Origin: Microcoleus sp. EPA2
Lineage (GTDB): Bacteria > Cyanobacteriota > Cyanobacteriia > Cyanobacteriales > Microcoleaceae
NCBI GenBank assembly: GCA_020882975.1
Contig: JAHRFD010000018.1
Span: forward strand, 17,158 to 81,157
Direction of reading: 5' to 3'
DNA length: 64,000 nucleotides
Below the pieces are notes generated by a model. It saw only the letters and a program-made list of their open reading frames with translations, had not been told where the DNA came from and searched no databases. Of this stretch, positions 1 through 8,413 are shown piece by piece. The position numbers were made by a program, and so were the translations under genes. Numbering within the stretch: position 1 is the first letter of the stretch; the number at the start of each line of letters is the position of its first letter.

Positions 1-14
1 TAACTAAGTCTCTC

Positions 15-125
15 AAAAAAACCCGGTTTCTCGCCACCCACGCACCATCCCAGAAACCGGGTTTTTACGATTTTTTCCGACAGTAACTAAGTCTCTCAAA
101 AAAACCCGGTTTCTCGCCACCCACC
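15..125. repeat. AAACCCGG palindromic repeat, one and a half copies
   Basis: Arms reading AAAACCCGGTTTCT and AGAAACCGGGTTTTT form an inverted repeat at about 15-67. The first 41 bases (from TAACTAAGTCTCTC) recur at 84-124 as a direct copy. The same palindrome recurs at 5127-5273 and 47563-47628, so this is a dispersed REP-like family of the genome. It lies just upstream of the CHAT gene and may form a hairpin in a transcript from either side. Confidence 0.8.
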
Positions 126-177
126 CACAATCGAATCATGATAAAATAAACATCGGTGTCACTCACAACTCCCCACA

Positions 178-3100
178 ATGGACGAAACCCGCGCCCAAGC
201 CTACCTGCAACTAATTCAAACTCTCCTGAATTGCCCAAACGGAGACGAACCGCAGATATTACAAGCTAACTTAGAATTACTAGATGGCGGATTTCTCCAA
301 GCTTGCGAAGTCATAGCAGAAAACTTGAGACAGCAAGGACAGGAAAATCCAGCTAGTTTCTTGCGAAATCTGGCCAGTCAGCTAGGGGAATTCTTCGATA
401 CCAACGATGAGGGAGATAGCGATGACTCTGAAGGTGAAGATTCCCAAGAGTATGTAAACTTTATCCTACAATTATTGCAAGCAGAACAAGATAGCAATAG
501 CGATGTTGCCGTAGTTTACCCTATTCTCGCTCAACGGCAACATCTACTCAATCTCCGTTTTGCCGAAACTTTACAGCAAGTAGCACAAAATTTAATTGCC
601 GGCGAAAATACAGAAACAATTGCGTTTATTGTCGGCATTATTGAAAATTTAAGTATTGATATTAGTAACTTTCCGCTAGGAAGTAGAGCGAATAATCTGG
701 AAATTGCGATTACTGGTTATCAAATAGTTTTAAATAATCGGGAACCGGGAAGCGAAAAGTTTGCTCAAACCCAAAATAATCTGGCAAATGCCTACAGAAA
801 CAGAATCAAGGGAGAGAAAGCAGAGAATATCGAAGTTGCGATCGCATATTACACTGCTGCATTAACCGTCTGCACCCCCGATGCCTTTCCCCAAGATTGG
901 GCAACGACGCAAAATAATCTGGCAACAGCCTACAGTGACAGAATCAAGGGAGAGAAAGCAGAGAATATCGAAGTTGCGATCGCATATTACACTGCTGCAT
1001 TAACCGTCCGCACCCCCGATGCCTTTCCCCAAGATTGGGCGATGACGCAAAATAATCTGGCAAATGCCTACAGTGACAGAATCAAGGGAGAGAAAGCAGA
1101 GAATATCGAAGTTGCGATCGCATATTACACTGCTGCATTAACCGTCTACAAGCCCGATGCCTTTCCCCAAGATTGGGCAATGACGCAAAATAATCTGGCA
1201 ATTGCCTACATTGACCTAAAAGATAACTTAGCTGCAATTCAACATTTTTGCTCTGCATTAGAAATTTTGACCCCCTCATCATTTCCCTTAAGCTGCATTA
1301 AAGCAGGGCGCAACCTCGGCAACTTTGCCTTCGAGCTCCAAGACTGGGAAAACGCGATTTACGGCTACGAAAACGCCATCACCGCCGCCGAACAAAGCCG
1401 CGAATGGGCAACTTCCCAACGCAGCAAACGCCAAATCCTCGAAAAAGCCTTGCCCATGTACGAGAAAATGGTACTAGCCTGCATCCACCTCCAACGCTAC
1501 GAAACCGCCCTCCTCACCGTCGAACGCAGCAAATCTCGCACCCTCATCGAACTCCTCGACAACGCCAACCTCTACCCCAAAAACAGCACCCCCGCCCAAC
1601 AACAACAACTCACCCAACTCCGCCGCCAAATTGCTTCCCTCCAGCAACAACTCGACACCAACCAACCCCCAGAAGAAACCGAAACCACCACCGAAACCAA
1701 CACCGACACCCTCAAAGAAAAAAGCAATATTTCCACAGCCAAATCGCCCCAAACCAGCGATTCCCACCTCGAAGCCCAACTAAAAACCCTGCAACAGCAA
1801 GTCACTCAACTGCTGAGAGAAATCAATGACCCCGATTTCAACCTCACCCAACAAGTCATCCCCCAACTACCCGACTTCACCCAATTCCTCGACAGCCAAA
1901 CCGCCCTCATCGAGTGGTATCTCCCCCCAAACCCAGACTCCGGCTTCCACGTCTTCATCGTCACCAATCCCATAGGAGATCCCCCTAAATCCCCCTTAAG
2001 AAGGGGGACTTTGAGTGAAGAAGATCCCCCCCTTGTTAGCAGGGAACTTCCAGTCCCCCCCCTTGGTAAGGGGGGGCTAGGGGGGGTTCCCCTCCACATC
2101 CACCACATCACCTTCACCCCCGAACAACATCAACAACTCAACACCGACATCGCCACCTACCTCAGCGACTACGGCCAACCCACCTGGGGCCAAGCCCTCA
2201 GCCAGCGTCTAGACACCCTAGCCGCCTCCCTGCATCTCAACCAAATCCTCGCCGATGTCTCCCCAACCATCGAAAAACTGATCCTAATTCCCCACCGCGA
2301 CTTACATTTATTACCGCTACACGCCCTACCCGCAACCCGCAACTTGCCAAACAACGAAACCAAAACCGGCTATTTGCTTGACATCTATCCCAACGGCATC
2401 CAATACAGTCCCAGCAGCCAATTTCTGGAACGCTTGCATCAACGAAAACGCCCGCCCCTCAATGACATTCTGCCCTTGTTCGCCATCCAGAATCCCACGG
2501 AAGACCTCAACTACACCGAAATTGAAGTTGAAGAGATTTCCCGCCGCTTCAATCCCCACGCCCACATTTTGAAGCGCCGCGAAGCTACCAAAATCGCCTT
2601 TAATTCCGCAGCCACTCTCGAAAAATTAACTGCTTCTCACTACGCCCATTTTTCTTGTCACGGAAGTTTTAACTGGGAGAATCCGTTGAATTCGGGTTTG
2701 GTTTTCGCTGGAATATTGGAACCCGCGCAGCCCCCCTTGGTAAGGGGGGAGCAAGATGTAGAGGCAGAAAGTGACACCAAAATCCTCTCAGAAGCACCCC
2801 AGACTCTTTCTGATCCCCCCCAGCCCCCCTTGGTAAGGGGGGAGCAAGAGGTAGAGGCAGAACCCTCCCAGCCCGCCTTGGAGCAAGAGGTAGAGGCAGA
2901 GGTTCGCAGTTATGTTACTCTGCGTGATGGTCGCCGTTTTCCGACTGATATTCAATGTCTGACACTGAAGGAAATTTTTGCTAGTCTGGATTTGCCTTTG
3001 TGTCGCTTGGTTAGTCTCTCGGCCTGCGAAACTGGATTGGTAAAGAGACTGATCACCGATGAATATATCGGTTTAGCTAGCGGTTTTCTGTATGCCGGTG

Positions 3101-3597
3101 CTAGTAATGTAGTTAGTAGTTTATGGCGTGTCAGCGATTTTTCAACGGCTTTTCTGATGATTCGTTTTTATCAAAATCTGAAGAACCCGGATTTGTCGGT
3201 TGGTCAAGCTTTGCAAGGTGCTCAATTTTGGTTGAGAACTATTACTCGAAAAGACTTTTTGGCCTGGTTGACAAATGAGGTGAAAATGGCAGAAGATGGA
3301 GTTGATGATATTAATATTTTATTGCAGCGTAATTTTCCCAGTCAACCTTTTGATAAAATTGCTTTGGAGATTCTAGATTGGTGCGAAAAATACCCCGAAA
3401 TATATCAGCTATTTAAAAGTGAAAATTGGCAAAAAGTTCGCTGCGATATGGTTGGCGAAGACGACATAGATATTCCCCCTGCACCCGCGCACAATGAGGC
3501 GGAGATTATTCGGAATCGGGACAGAATTCAAAAAATAATTCAGGAAAATCAGGAACAGCCAGAACAGGATTTACCCAGTAATCCAGAACAAGATTAA
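178..3597 (+). CDS. TPR-CHAT protein (caspase-like peptidase)
   Basis: 1139 aa. TPR-type repeats cover roughly residues 200-420, three of them almost identical. A CHAT (caspase HetF-associated with TPRs) domain fills about 690-1010, with HFSCHG (likely catalytic His828) and LSACET (likely catalytic Cys950), the His/Cys dyad of clan CD peptidases. Proline-rich stretches at about 600-640 and 851-910 are encoded by intergenic-type repeats that are open in this frame. The C-terminus is a charged tail. The family is known in cyanobacterial HetF-like proteins and in caspase-like immune effectors; the substrate here is unknown. The next gene starts 5 bp downstream and is probably co-translated. The start at 178 is the first ATG of the frame and no strong Shine-Dalgarno site is visible. 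Confidence 0.88.
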   Translation: MDETRAQAYLQLIQTLLNCPNGDEPQILQANLELLDGGFLQACEVIAENLRQQGQENPASFLRNLASQLGEFFDTNDEGDSDDSEGEDSQEYVNFILQLLQAEQDSNSDVAVVYPILAQRQHLLNLRFAETLQQVAQNLIAGENTETIAFIVGIIENLSIDISNFPLGSRANNLEIAITGYQIVLNNREPGSEKFAQTQNNLANAYRNRIKGEKAENIEVAIAYYTAALTVCTPDAFPQDWATTQNNLATAYSDRIKGEKAENIEVAIAYYTAALTVRTPDAFPQDWAMTQNNLANAYSDRIKGEKAENIEVAIAYYTAALTVYKPDAFPQDWAMTQNNLAIAYIDLKDNLAAIQHFCSALEILTPSSFPLSCIKAGRNLGNFAFELQDWENAIYGYENAITAAEQSREWATSQRSKRQILEKALPMYEKMVLACIHLQRYETALLTVERSKSRTLIELLDNANLYPKNSTPAQQQQLTQLRRQIASLQQQLDTNQPPEETETTTETNTDTLKEKSNISTAKSPQTSDSHLEAQLKTLQQQVTQLLREINDPDFNLTQQVIPQLPDFTQFLDSQTALIEWYLPPNPDSGFHVFIVTNPIGDPPKSPLRRGTLSEEDPPLVSRELPVPPLGKGGLGGVPLHIHHITFTPEQHQQLNTDIATYLSDYGQPTWGQALSQRLDTLAASLHLNQILADVSPTIEKLILIPHRDLHLLPLHALPATRNLPNNETKTGYLLDIYPNGIQYSPSSQFLERLHQRKRPPLNDILPLFAIQNPTEDLNYTEIEVEEISRRFNPHAHILKRREATKIAFNSAATLEKLTASHYAHFSCHGSFNWENPLNSGLVFAGILEPAQPPLVRGEQDVEAESDTKILSEAPQTLSDPPQPPLVRGEQEVEAEPSQPALEQEVEAEVRSYVTLRDGRRFPTDIQCLTLKEIFASLDLPLCRLVSLSACETGLVKRLITDEYIGLASGFLYAGASNVVSSLWRVSDFSTAFLMIRFYQNLKNPDLSVGQALQGAQFWLRTITRKDFLAWLTNEVKMAEDGVDDINILLQRNFPSQPFDKIALEILDWCEKYPEIYQLFKSENWQKVRCDMVGEDDIDIPPAPAHNEAEIIRNRDRIQKIIQENQEQPEQDLPSNPEQD
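803..1205 (+). repeat. 138-bp tandem repeat encoding TPR units
   Basis: The string GAATCAAGGGAGAGAAAG occurs at 803, 941 and 1079, exactly 138 bp (46 codons) apart, and the whole units differ at only a few bases. Each encodes one TPR-like unit (NNLAxAYxDRIKGEKAENIE then AIAYYTAALTV). A fourth unit begins near 1190 but diverges at once. Near-identity at DNA level implies recent duplication or gene conversion, so the repeat number may vary between strains. Confidence 0.9.
1977..2092 (+). repeat. Intergenic-type C/G-tract repeat inside the CHAT gene
   Basis: The segment starting AGATCCCCCTAAATCCCCC matches for about 34 nt the interior of the mobile elements at 21976-22221, 26455-26678 and 38005-38226, and continues with CCCCCCTTGG/AAGGGGGG tracts. 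Reading stays open through it and it adds about 40 residues ([19 protein letters not shown]). Related pieces encoding PPLVRGEQ occur twice more at about 2725-2880. This is repeat DNA that has become part of a protein. Confidence 0.75.
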
Positions 3598-3602
3598 CCG
3601 CA

Positions 3603-5111
3603 ATGTCCAACGAATCCGATCCGATTTATTATGCCTTAAATGTTAGCTTGTTTGCATTCACCCTGCAATCTGGCTCATATTTAGATTCACAAGAACTAAT
3701 TAACGAATCTCCCACAACTTTTCAGCATAAATATGAGAAAATCTTAAAAGATAACTTTAGTTACAAGCTGAATTTTCCTGATTCATTCCCACAAGTTCGG
3801 CAAGATTTGCCAAATTCAGACAACTACGAATTACTGAATAACCGCACCAAAGGGACGCGACAATTTTGGCTGCTTTCCAGTAAAGACACAAACCAAAATC
3901 CGATTCAGCCTAAACCGTTATATCGTCTGTTGGTGTATCCACAGAAACTTAGCGATACCTTCGCTTTGTTAATCAATATTTTTCGCCCGCAAGCTGAAGG
4001 TTTTGATGGGGTACAATTAACTGAAGTTGGGGAATTCAATCCGAATCAATGTTTGACTCTCAAAAATGACCCGCATTTTATCGGAGAAACTTACTTAATC
4101 ACGGCTTATCTGTCTCAATCCCAGCCAACTAACCCGGAATCCTTAAAAACTCATGGGGAAAATTTGCTCAAGCAATTATTCGGTGATGTTTGTCCTGATT
4201 TTTATCAAGCCGATATTTTTTTAGATGGTTGCATTTTGGAATTTAGCAGACCGAAAAAATCGCAAATTCGCTATTTTGTGCTGTTCTACTTTACTGATGC
4301 GACTTCGGAACAACTCAAGGAGATATATTGGGATTTGCCGGAACTATTCTTATACTATCATAAAATTACGAATGTTTTCCAAAAGAGTCGCATATATTCG
4401 GATGAACTCGATAAATTAATCCGAGAAGAAATTGAAAGCAAGTCAAAATTGCTAGGTGATTTGGATTTGGCGACATTAAAAATTCAACTCAAGGAACTAT
4501 TGAAAACTGTTCCGAAATATACTTCACAACTGCGGAATCTTGAAGACTGTTTTAATACTCTGAATATTCATGCCCGAAATTATCAACTGAAATTGAAGCG
4601 TTTGCAAGGTCAAGTCAAGGATGAACTGGATATATTTGGTCGGTTTGCGGAACGGGAAAGCGAAACTTTTAAGTTGCAAATTCAAGCTGATTTGAATTAT
4701 TCTAAACCGGGTTCTCAATTGCTGGATCAAGCTATTGCTAGTATTCGCGGTTTGGTGGAAATTGACCAAGCTGAGTCCGATCGCCAATTACAACAAACTT
4801 TACAGGATAGTGAGAAAGAAGACAAGAAGCGCGATCGGGATTTAGAAAATACGATTCAAGCCGTCGGTACCGGTATCGGCGTCGGTGTGGGTTTTGCGGG
4901 AATCCTAGCCGCCGGCTATCCCTTAATCGAAAAACCTTGGGTTTTACCCTCTCCCCAACATCCTGTGTTACCGCCTCATCCCTTCATTGTCGCCGTTGTA
5001 GTTAGTTGTTTGTGCGGTGGTGGCTTGGGATGGTTGGCTTGGTTTTTCACTAAGCGCCACCTCAAGGCTAAATCCTCATCTGTCGAAGCAATTCCACCTG
5101 GTTCGGATTAA
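3603..5111 (+). CDS. Membrane-anchored partner of the CHAT protein, function unknown
   Basis: 502 aa. The first 270 residues are a soluble region without a domain I recognise. About 275-420 is rich in charged heptads (LKELLKTV, LKLKRLQGQVK, QLQQTLQDSEKEDKKRDRD), probably coiled coil. Two hydrophobic segments follow at about 422-440 (VGTGIGVGVGFAGILAAG) and 462-485 (HPFIVAVVVSCLCGGGLGWL), so the C-terminus is likely a membrane hairpin with a basic tail. It starts 5 bp after the CHAT stop. A caspase-like enzyme paired with a membrane protein suggests a sensor/effector pair at the membrane, but that role is inferred from context only. Confidence 0.75.
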   Translation: MSNESDPIYYALNVSLFAFTLQSGSYLDSQELINESPTTFQHKYEKILKDNFSYKLNFPDSFPQVRQDLPNSDNYELLNNRTKGTRQFWLLSSKDTNQNPIQPKPLYRLLVYPQKLSDTFALLINIFRPQAEGFDGVQLTEVGEFNPNQCLTLKNDPHFIGETYLITAYLSQSQPTNPESLKTHGENLLKQLFGDVCPDFYQADIFLDGCILEFSRPKKSQIRYFVLFYFTDATSEQLKEIYWDLPELFLYYHKITNVFQKSRIYSDELDKLIREEIESKSKLLGDLDLATLKIQLKELLKTVPKYTSQLRNLEDCFNTLNIHARNYQLKLKRLQGQVKDELDIFGRFAERESETFKLQIQADLNYSKPGSQLLDQAIASIRGLVEIDQAESDRQLQQTLQDSEKEDKKRDRDLENTIQAVGTGIGVGVGFAGILAAGYPLIEKPWVLPSPQHPVLPPHPFIVAVVVSCLCGGGLGWLAWFFTKRHLKAKSSSVEAIPPGSD

Positions 5112-5126
5112 GCGCATCAAAACCAA

Positions 5127-5273
5127 AGAAACCGGGTTTTTTCCAAATTTGGGAGTTGTCACTCAATCAGTCGCCAAAACCCGGTTTCTGGGCACTCTCC
5201 CACAATCTAAGAAACCGGGTTTTTTGCTGAATTTGGGAGTTGTCACCAAGTCTGTCGCAAAAACCCGGTTTCT
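5127..5273. repeat. Two tandem AAACCCGG palindromic repeats
   Basis: AAGAAACCGGGTTTTTT ... AAAACCCGGTTTCT is found at 5127-5189 and again at 5209-5273, with a shared interior containing AATTTGGGAGTTGTCAC. Each copy can form a hairpin with a GC-rich stem. They sit between the convergent stops of the CHAT partner gene and the GNAT gene and could terminate transcription in both directions. Same family as 15-125 and 47563-47628. Confidence 0.85.
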
Positions 5274-5281
5274 GGGCGCTA

Positions 5282-6241
5282 TCAAACAACCTTAGCCCAC
5301 TCTATCCAGGTTTCCATCTGGCGGAAACCTACTGATTTGTAAAGCTTTGTCGCCCCTGTCAAACTGTCAGCATCGACGCTGAGTTTGGCTGTGTTTGCAC
5401 CGGCGGCTTTTAACCTATGCAAACCAGCCAGTAGCATGGCTTTTCCTAAACCCATTTTCCGATAGTCGCGCCGCGTACCTAATAATTCAATCCAGCCGTT
5501 TTTTGTGCTGCTATTGGGGTTTTTTTGGGGTTTGATTTGACAGTCGCAGAAAGCTGCAAATTTGCGATCGCCCGAAATGGCAATTAAGTCCAATTCTGGC
5601 TGATAATTGGGGTCTTGCATCCAGTAACGCACGGTTTCCGCGGTTAAGTCGTGGTGATTCCAGTGATCGATGAATGATTGGTTGAACATCTCTACCCAAG
5701 GTTCGATGTCTTTTTCGCCTGATACGTGTGTCAGCGCAAAGTTTGCGGGGAATTCCGGTGTGGGAATGGGCTCGCAGAGCGATCGGGCCATGGTCCAAAA
5801 ATAGCGATCGACTCCAAAGCCCTGTTTTTCAAATAGTATAATTTCGTCGGTTTGATCCTCACGGCTGTAGATACGCAATTTTGCAGGTAAGTTGCGTTGT
5901 TTTCCTACTTCGCCCAGGCGTGTTTCTCCCCATTTAATGATGTCTTTTTCTAAGCCTTGACGCCGTACATTGGGATGCACGTAAAACCAGAGACAAGCTT
6001 CTATTTCATTTTGGGAATCTGGCATATCTAACAGTGCTAAACCGATAAGTTTGTAGTTACCATCTTCCCACAATTGGACATCGCGGGCTTTGTCCAGTTT
6101 GGGTGCATCTAAGATTAGCTTTAGTTCTGTTGCGGAGACTTCTTCGCCTAGTTTATCGATTGCTTCGCAAGCGTCGATCAAATTGGCGATCGCGCACCAG
6201 TCAGTTTCGCCCCGGTAGGAGCGCATTTTTAAGGTAGTCAT
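5282..6241 (-). CDS. Tandem GNAT-family N-acetyltransferase
   Basis: 319 aa. Two GNAT folds are suggested: an N-terminal one (about 1-155, with LWFYVHPNVRRQGLEKDII) and a C-terminal one (about 160-315), where LLGTRRDYRKMGLGKAMLLAGL supplies the acetyl-CoA loop pattern RxxGxG/A and SLTGATKLYKSVGF is the usual GNAT end motif. The substrate is unknown. A paralogue of the same length and layout lies at 34146-35114 (shared AEMFNQSFIDHWNHHDLT-type block, GTRR and LLAGLHRLKA). The gene is single, between a repeat pair and a 518-bp spacer. Confidence 0.85.
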   Translation of the reverse strand: MTTLKMRSYRGETDWCAIANLIDACEAIDKLGEEVSATELKLILDAPKLDKARDVQLWEDGNYKLIGLALLDMPDSQNEIEACLWFYVHPNVRRQGLEKDIIKWGETRLGEVGKQRNLPAKLRIYSREDQTDEIILFEKQGFGVDRYFWTMARSLCEPIPTPEFPANFALTHVSGEKDIEPWVEMFNQSFIDHWNHHDLTAETVRYWMQDPNYQPELDLIAISGDRKFAAFCDCQIKPQKNPNSSTKNGWIELLGTRRDYRKMGLGKAMLLAGLHRLKAAGANTAKLSVDADSLTGATKLYKSVGFRQMETWIEWAKVV

Positions 6242-6702
6242 AAAAAACTTACAATCCGTAAATTCGGAATGTTGCTATTAGTGGTTATTGACAAATGAGT
6301 ACAGTAATTCGGACATTTTTCACAAATGTCAGTAACAGGTAAGATGCCTGTTCTACAAGCAATGACAGTAGTTGGGAGAATGGTGTTGATAAAACTCAGA
6401 AACCTGTTTATATCACCCAGGCTTTCAGGTTTTATCTCATAGCGCAATCATAAAAATAGGTTGGCCCTTTTGGGTTAGTTTTGGATGTGAGTATTAGATT
6501 TAATCAGCGCTCTCTGGCGTTACCGAGCTTGGTGCTGGAGTAACTATCGTTTGAATAAACTTGGTTAAGCTAAGTAAAGAAGTTGTCACCCCCACTGGGT
6601 AGTTGATTTTTACTTTTGCTATCTAATTCAACTATAACCATAGTGGTTATTTTTGGCAAGTTTCCTATCGGGGGAGTCCTGCTATTATTAACGAGGGTGA
6701 AA
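6242..6702. other. Intergenic stretch, no convincing gene
   Basis: A 69-codon frame on the minus strand (6447-6238) has no recognisable domain and looks like chance. The only structure I see is a small inverted repeat, AACAGGT and TGCCTGTT arms at 6334-6352, of a family that recurs at 47661, 49122 and 52358. The rest is AT-rich leader of the polyphosphate kinase gene. Confidence 0.5.
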
Positions 6703-6732
6703 TTTAGCCTAATGTTAAACTAACGTTAAACT
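6703..6732 (+). promoter_or_regulatory. Possible Pho box (three 8-bp repeats at 11-bp period)
   Basis: TTTAGCCT-aat-GTTAAACT-aac-GTTAAACT: three direct 8-mers separated by 3 bp, ending 27 bp before the start of a polyphosphate kinase gene. The cyanobacterial PhoB (SphR) box is described as tandem 8-bp PyTTAAPyPyT/A repeats spaced by 3 bp; these units match imperfectly, since the second and third start with G and carry A at position 6. The spacing and the target gene make phosphate control plausible. Confidence 0.4.
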
Positions 6733-6759
6733 AGAAATTTTGATTGGTATAAAATCAAT

Positions 6760-8247
6760 ATGCTCGACAATCTCGATCTAGATATCTGCCTGGACAAAGA
6801 AACCTATGATGCCAAGATAGAAGTTTTAATGCAGCAGTTGCGATCGCTCCAACAGGCTTGCTGGGAAAAAAAACTGCCCATCATCACTGTGCTCGAAGGT
6901 TGGGCTGCTGCGGGCAAAGGAACTCTAGTCAAAAAAATGGTAGGGTATATGGACCCGCGGGGGTTTGCAGTCCACCCGATTTGGCCGCCCTCAGCAGCAG
7001 AGCTGGGCTATCCTTTTTTGTGGCGGTTTTGGCAGAAACTCCCAGCCCGCGGTCAGATTGGTTTTTTCTATCACAGTTGGTACACTCATGTTTTAGAAGA
7101 CCGATTGTTCGATCGCGTATCAGACGCTGAAGTACCCACAGTCATCAGACAAATCAACGCCTTCGAGCGCCAGATGGTAGATGACGGCGCAGCAATTGCC
7201 AAATTTTGGATACACCTGAGCAAAAAAGAGCTCAAACATCGGCTCAAAAAACTAGAAGACGACAGCCTACAAGCTTGGCGAGTGCGACCCGAAGACTGGA
7301 AACAAGCCAAAAACTACGCAGAATACAAAACTTTTGCCGAAGAAATGATTGCGCAAACCGGCACGGGGCCAGCACCCTGGACCTTAGTAGAAGGCGACTG
7401 TCAACGTTGGGGGAGAGTCAAGGTTTTAACGCAAATGGCCTCAACCATTACAGAAGCCTTAGACAGACAAACGATGCAATCAGCACCGATACAATTGCCG
7501 CATCAAGAACACTTACAACCTACGGAACCAGACTTACTCGCCCAAGTAGATTTAACTAAATCGCTGTCCCCAGAAGAATACAAACAGCAACTTCGGGAAG
7601 CACAAACCAGTTTTGGCAAACTGCAACAAAGCATCCACGAAGCAGAAATCCCCGTGTTAGTGCTGTTTGAAGGTTGGGATGCCGCCGGCAAAGGAGGAGC
7701 AATCAAACGGTTGACGGATGTCCTAGACCCCCGCAGTTATACAGTCAATCCCTTTGCGGCACCGACAGAGGAAGAAAAAGCTCACCAATATCTGTGGCGA
7801 TTCTGGCGGAAGTTACCAACGGCGGGGAAAATTAGCATTTGCGATCGCAGTTGGTATGGTAGAGTTTTGGTCGAGCGAGTCGAAGGATTTGCCACCGAAC
7901 CGGAATGGCGTCGAGCTTACCAAGAAATCAACGAATTCGAGGAGCAACTCACCAGTTACGGTTGTGTCTTAGTTAAATTTTGGTTACACATCAGCCCGGA
8001 CGAGCAACTAAAAAGATTTACAGAACGACAAAATAATCCCTTTAAACAATACAAACTGACTGAGGAAGATTGGCGCAATCGCCAAAAGTGGAATTTTTAT
8101 GAAGTCGCCGTGAATCAAATGATTCAGCGCACGAGTACCCCCACTGCTCCCTGGACACCAATTGCAGCGAATAACAAGTATTATGCTCGTGTTAAAGTAA
8201 TTCAAACGGTAACGCAGGCAATTCGGAATCAACTGAAACGCCGATAA
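6760..8247 (+). CDS. pap: Tandem-domain PPK2 polyphosphate kinase (polyphosphate:AMP phosphotransferase type)
   Basis: 495 aa with two PPK2 domains (about 10-235 and 265-490). Each has a Walker A loop: EGWAAAGKGTLVK near residue 45 and EGWDAAGKGGAIK near 305. The C-terminal domain has the lid/Walker B motif DRSWYGRVLVERV; the N-terminal domain has YHSWYTHVLEDR, so the Asp and Arg of DRSWY are lost there. In two-domain PPK2 enzymes (class II, phosphorylating AMP with polyphosphate) the C-terminal half is the active one, which fits. The role is nucleotide recycling at the expense of polyphosphate in the cytosol. A candidate Pho box precedes the start. Confidence is high for the family and lower for AMP as the substrate. 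Confidence 0.88.
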   Translation: MLDNLDLDICLDKETYDAKIEVLMQQLRSLQQACWEKKLPIITVLEGWAAAGKGTLVKKMVGYMDPRGFAVHPIWPPSAAELGYPFLWRFWQKLPARGQIGFFYHSWYTHVLEDRLFDRVSDAEVPTVIRQINAFERQMVDDGAAIAKFWIHLSKKELKHRLKKLEDDSLQAWRVRPEDWKQAKNYAEYKTFAEEMIAQTGTGPAPWTLVEGDCQRWGRVKVLTQMASTITEALDRQTMQSAPIQLPHQEHLQPTEPDLLAQVDLTKSLSPEEYKQQLREAQTSFGKLQQSIHEAEIPVLVLFEGWDAAGKGGAIKRLTDVLDPRSYTVNPFAAPTEEEKAHQYLWRFWRKLPTAGKISICDRSWYGRVLVERVEGFATEPEWRRAYQEINEFEEQLTSYGCVLVKFWLHISPDEQLKRFTERQNNPFKQYKLTEEDWRNRQKWNFYEVAVNQMIQRTSTPTAPWTPIAANNKYYARVKVIQTVTQAIRNQLKRR

Positions 8248-8413
8248 ATTGGCAGCGGTGAATTTGTGACAGGTAAGGGGAAAAAATAGCAGGTAGCAGG
8301 CAAAAGGCTTCAATTGTCAATTCTCCCTGACTAGGCTCGACTCATTACCAATTACCAATCAACCATTACCAGTTATCAATTACCCACTAACTAAATACAG
8401 ACAATATTGCAAG

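Noticed and set aside
803..1205. CRISPR-like array
   Set aside because: The 138-bp units are contiguous coding TPR repeats without unique spacers. No CRISPR array or cas gene is seen elsewhere in the window.
1404..1829. 141-aa frame inside the CHAT gene
   Set aside because: Shadow frame of a C-rich region; Pro/His/Arg-only composition.
6238..6447. 69-aa open frame on the minus strand
   Set aside because: Overlaps the GNAT start, no recognisable sequence and no ribosome site; taken as chance.
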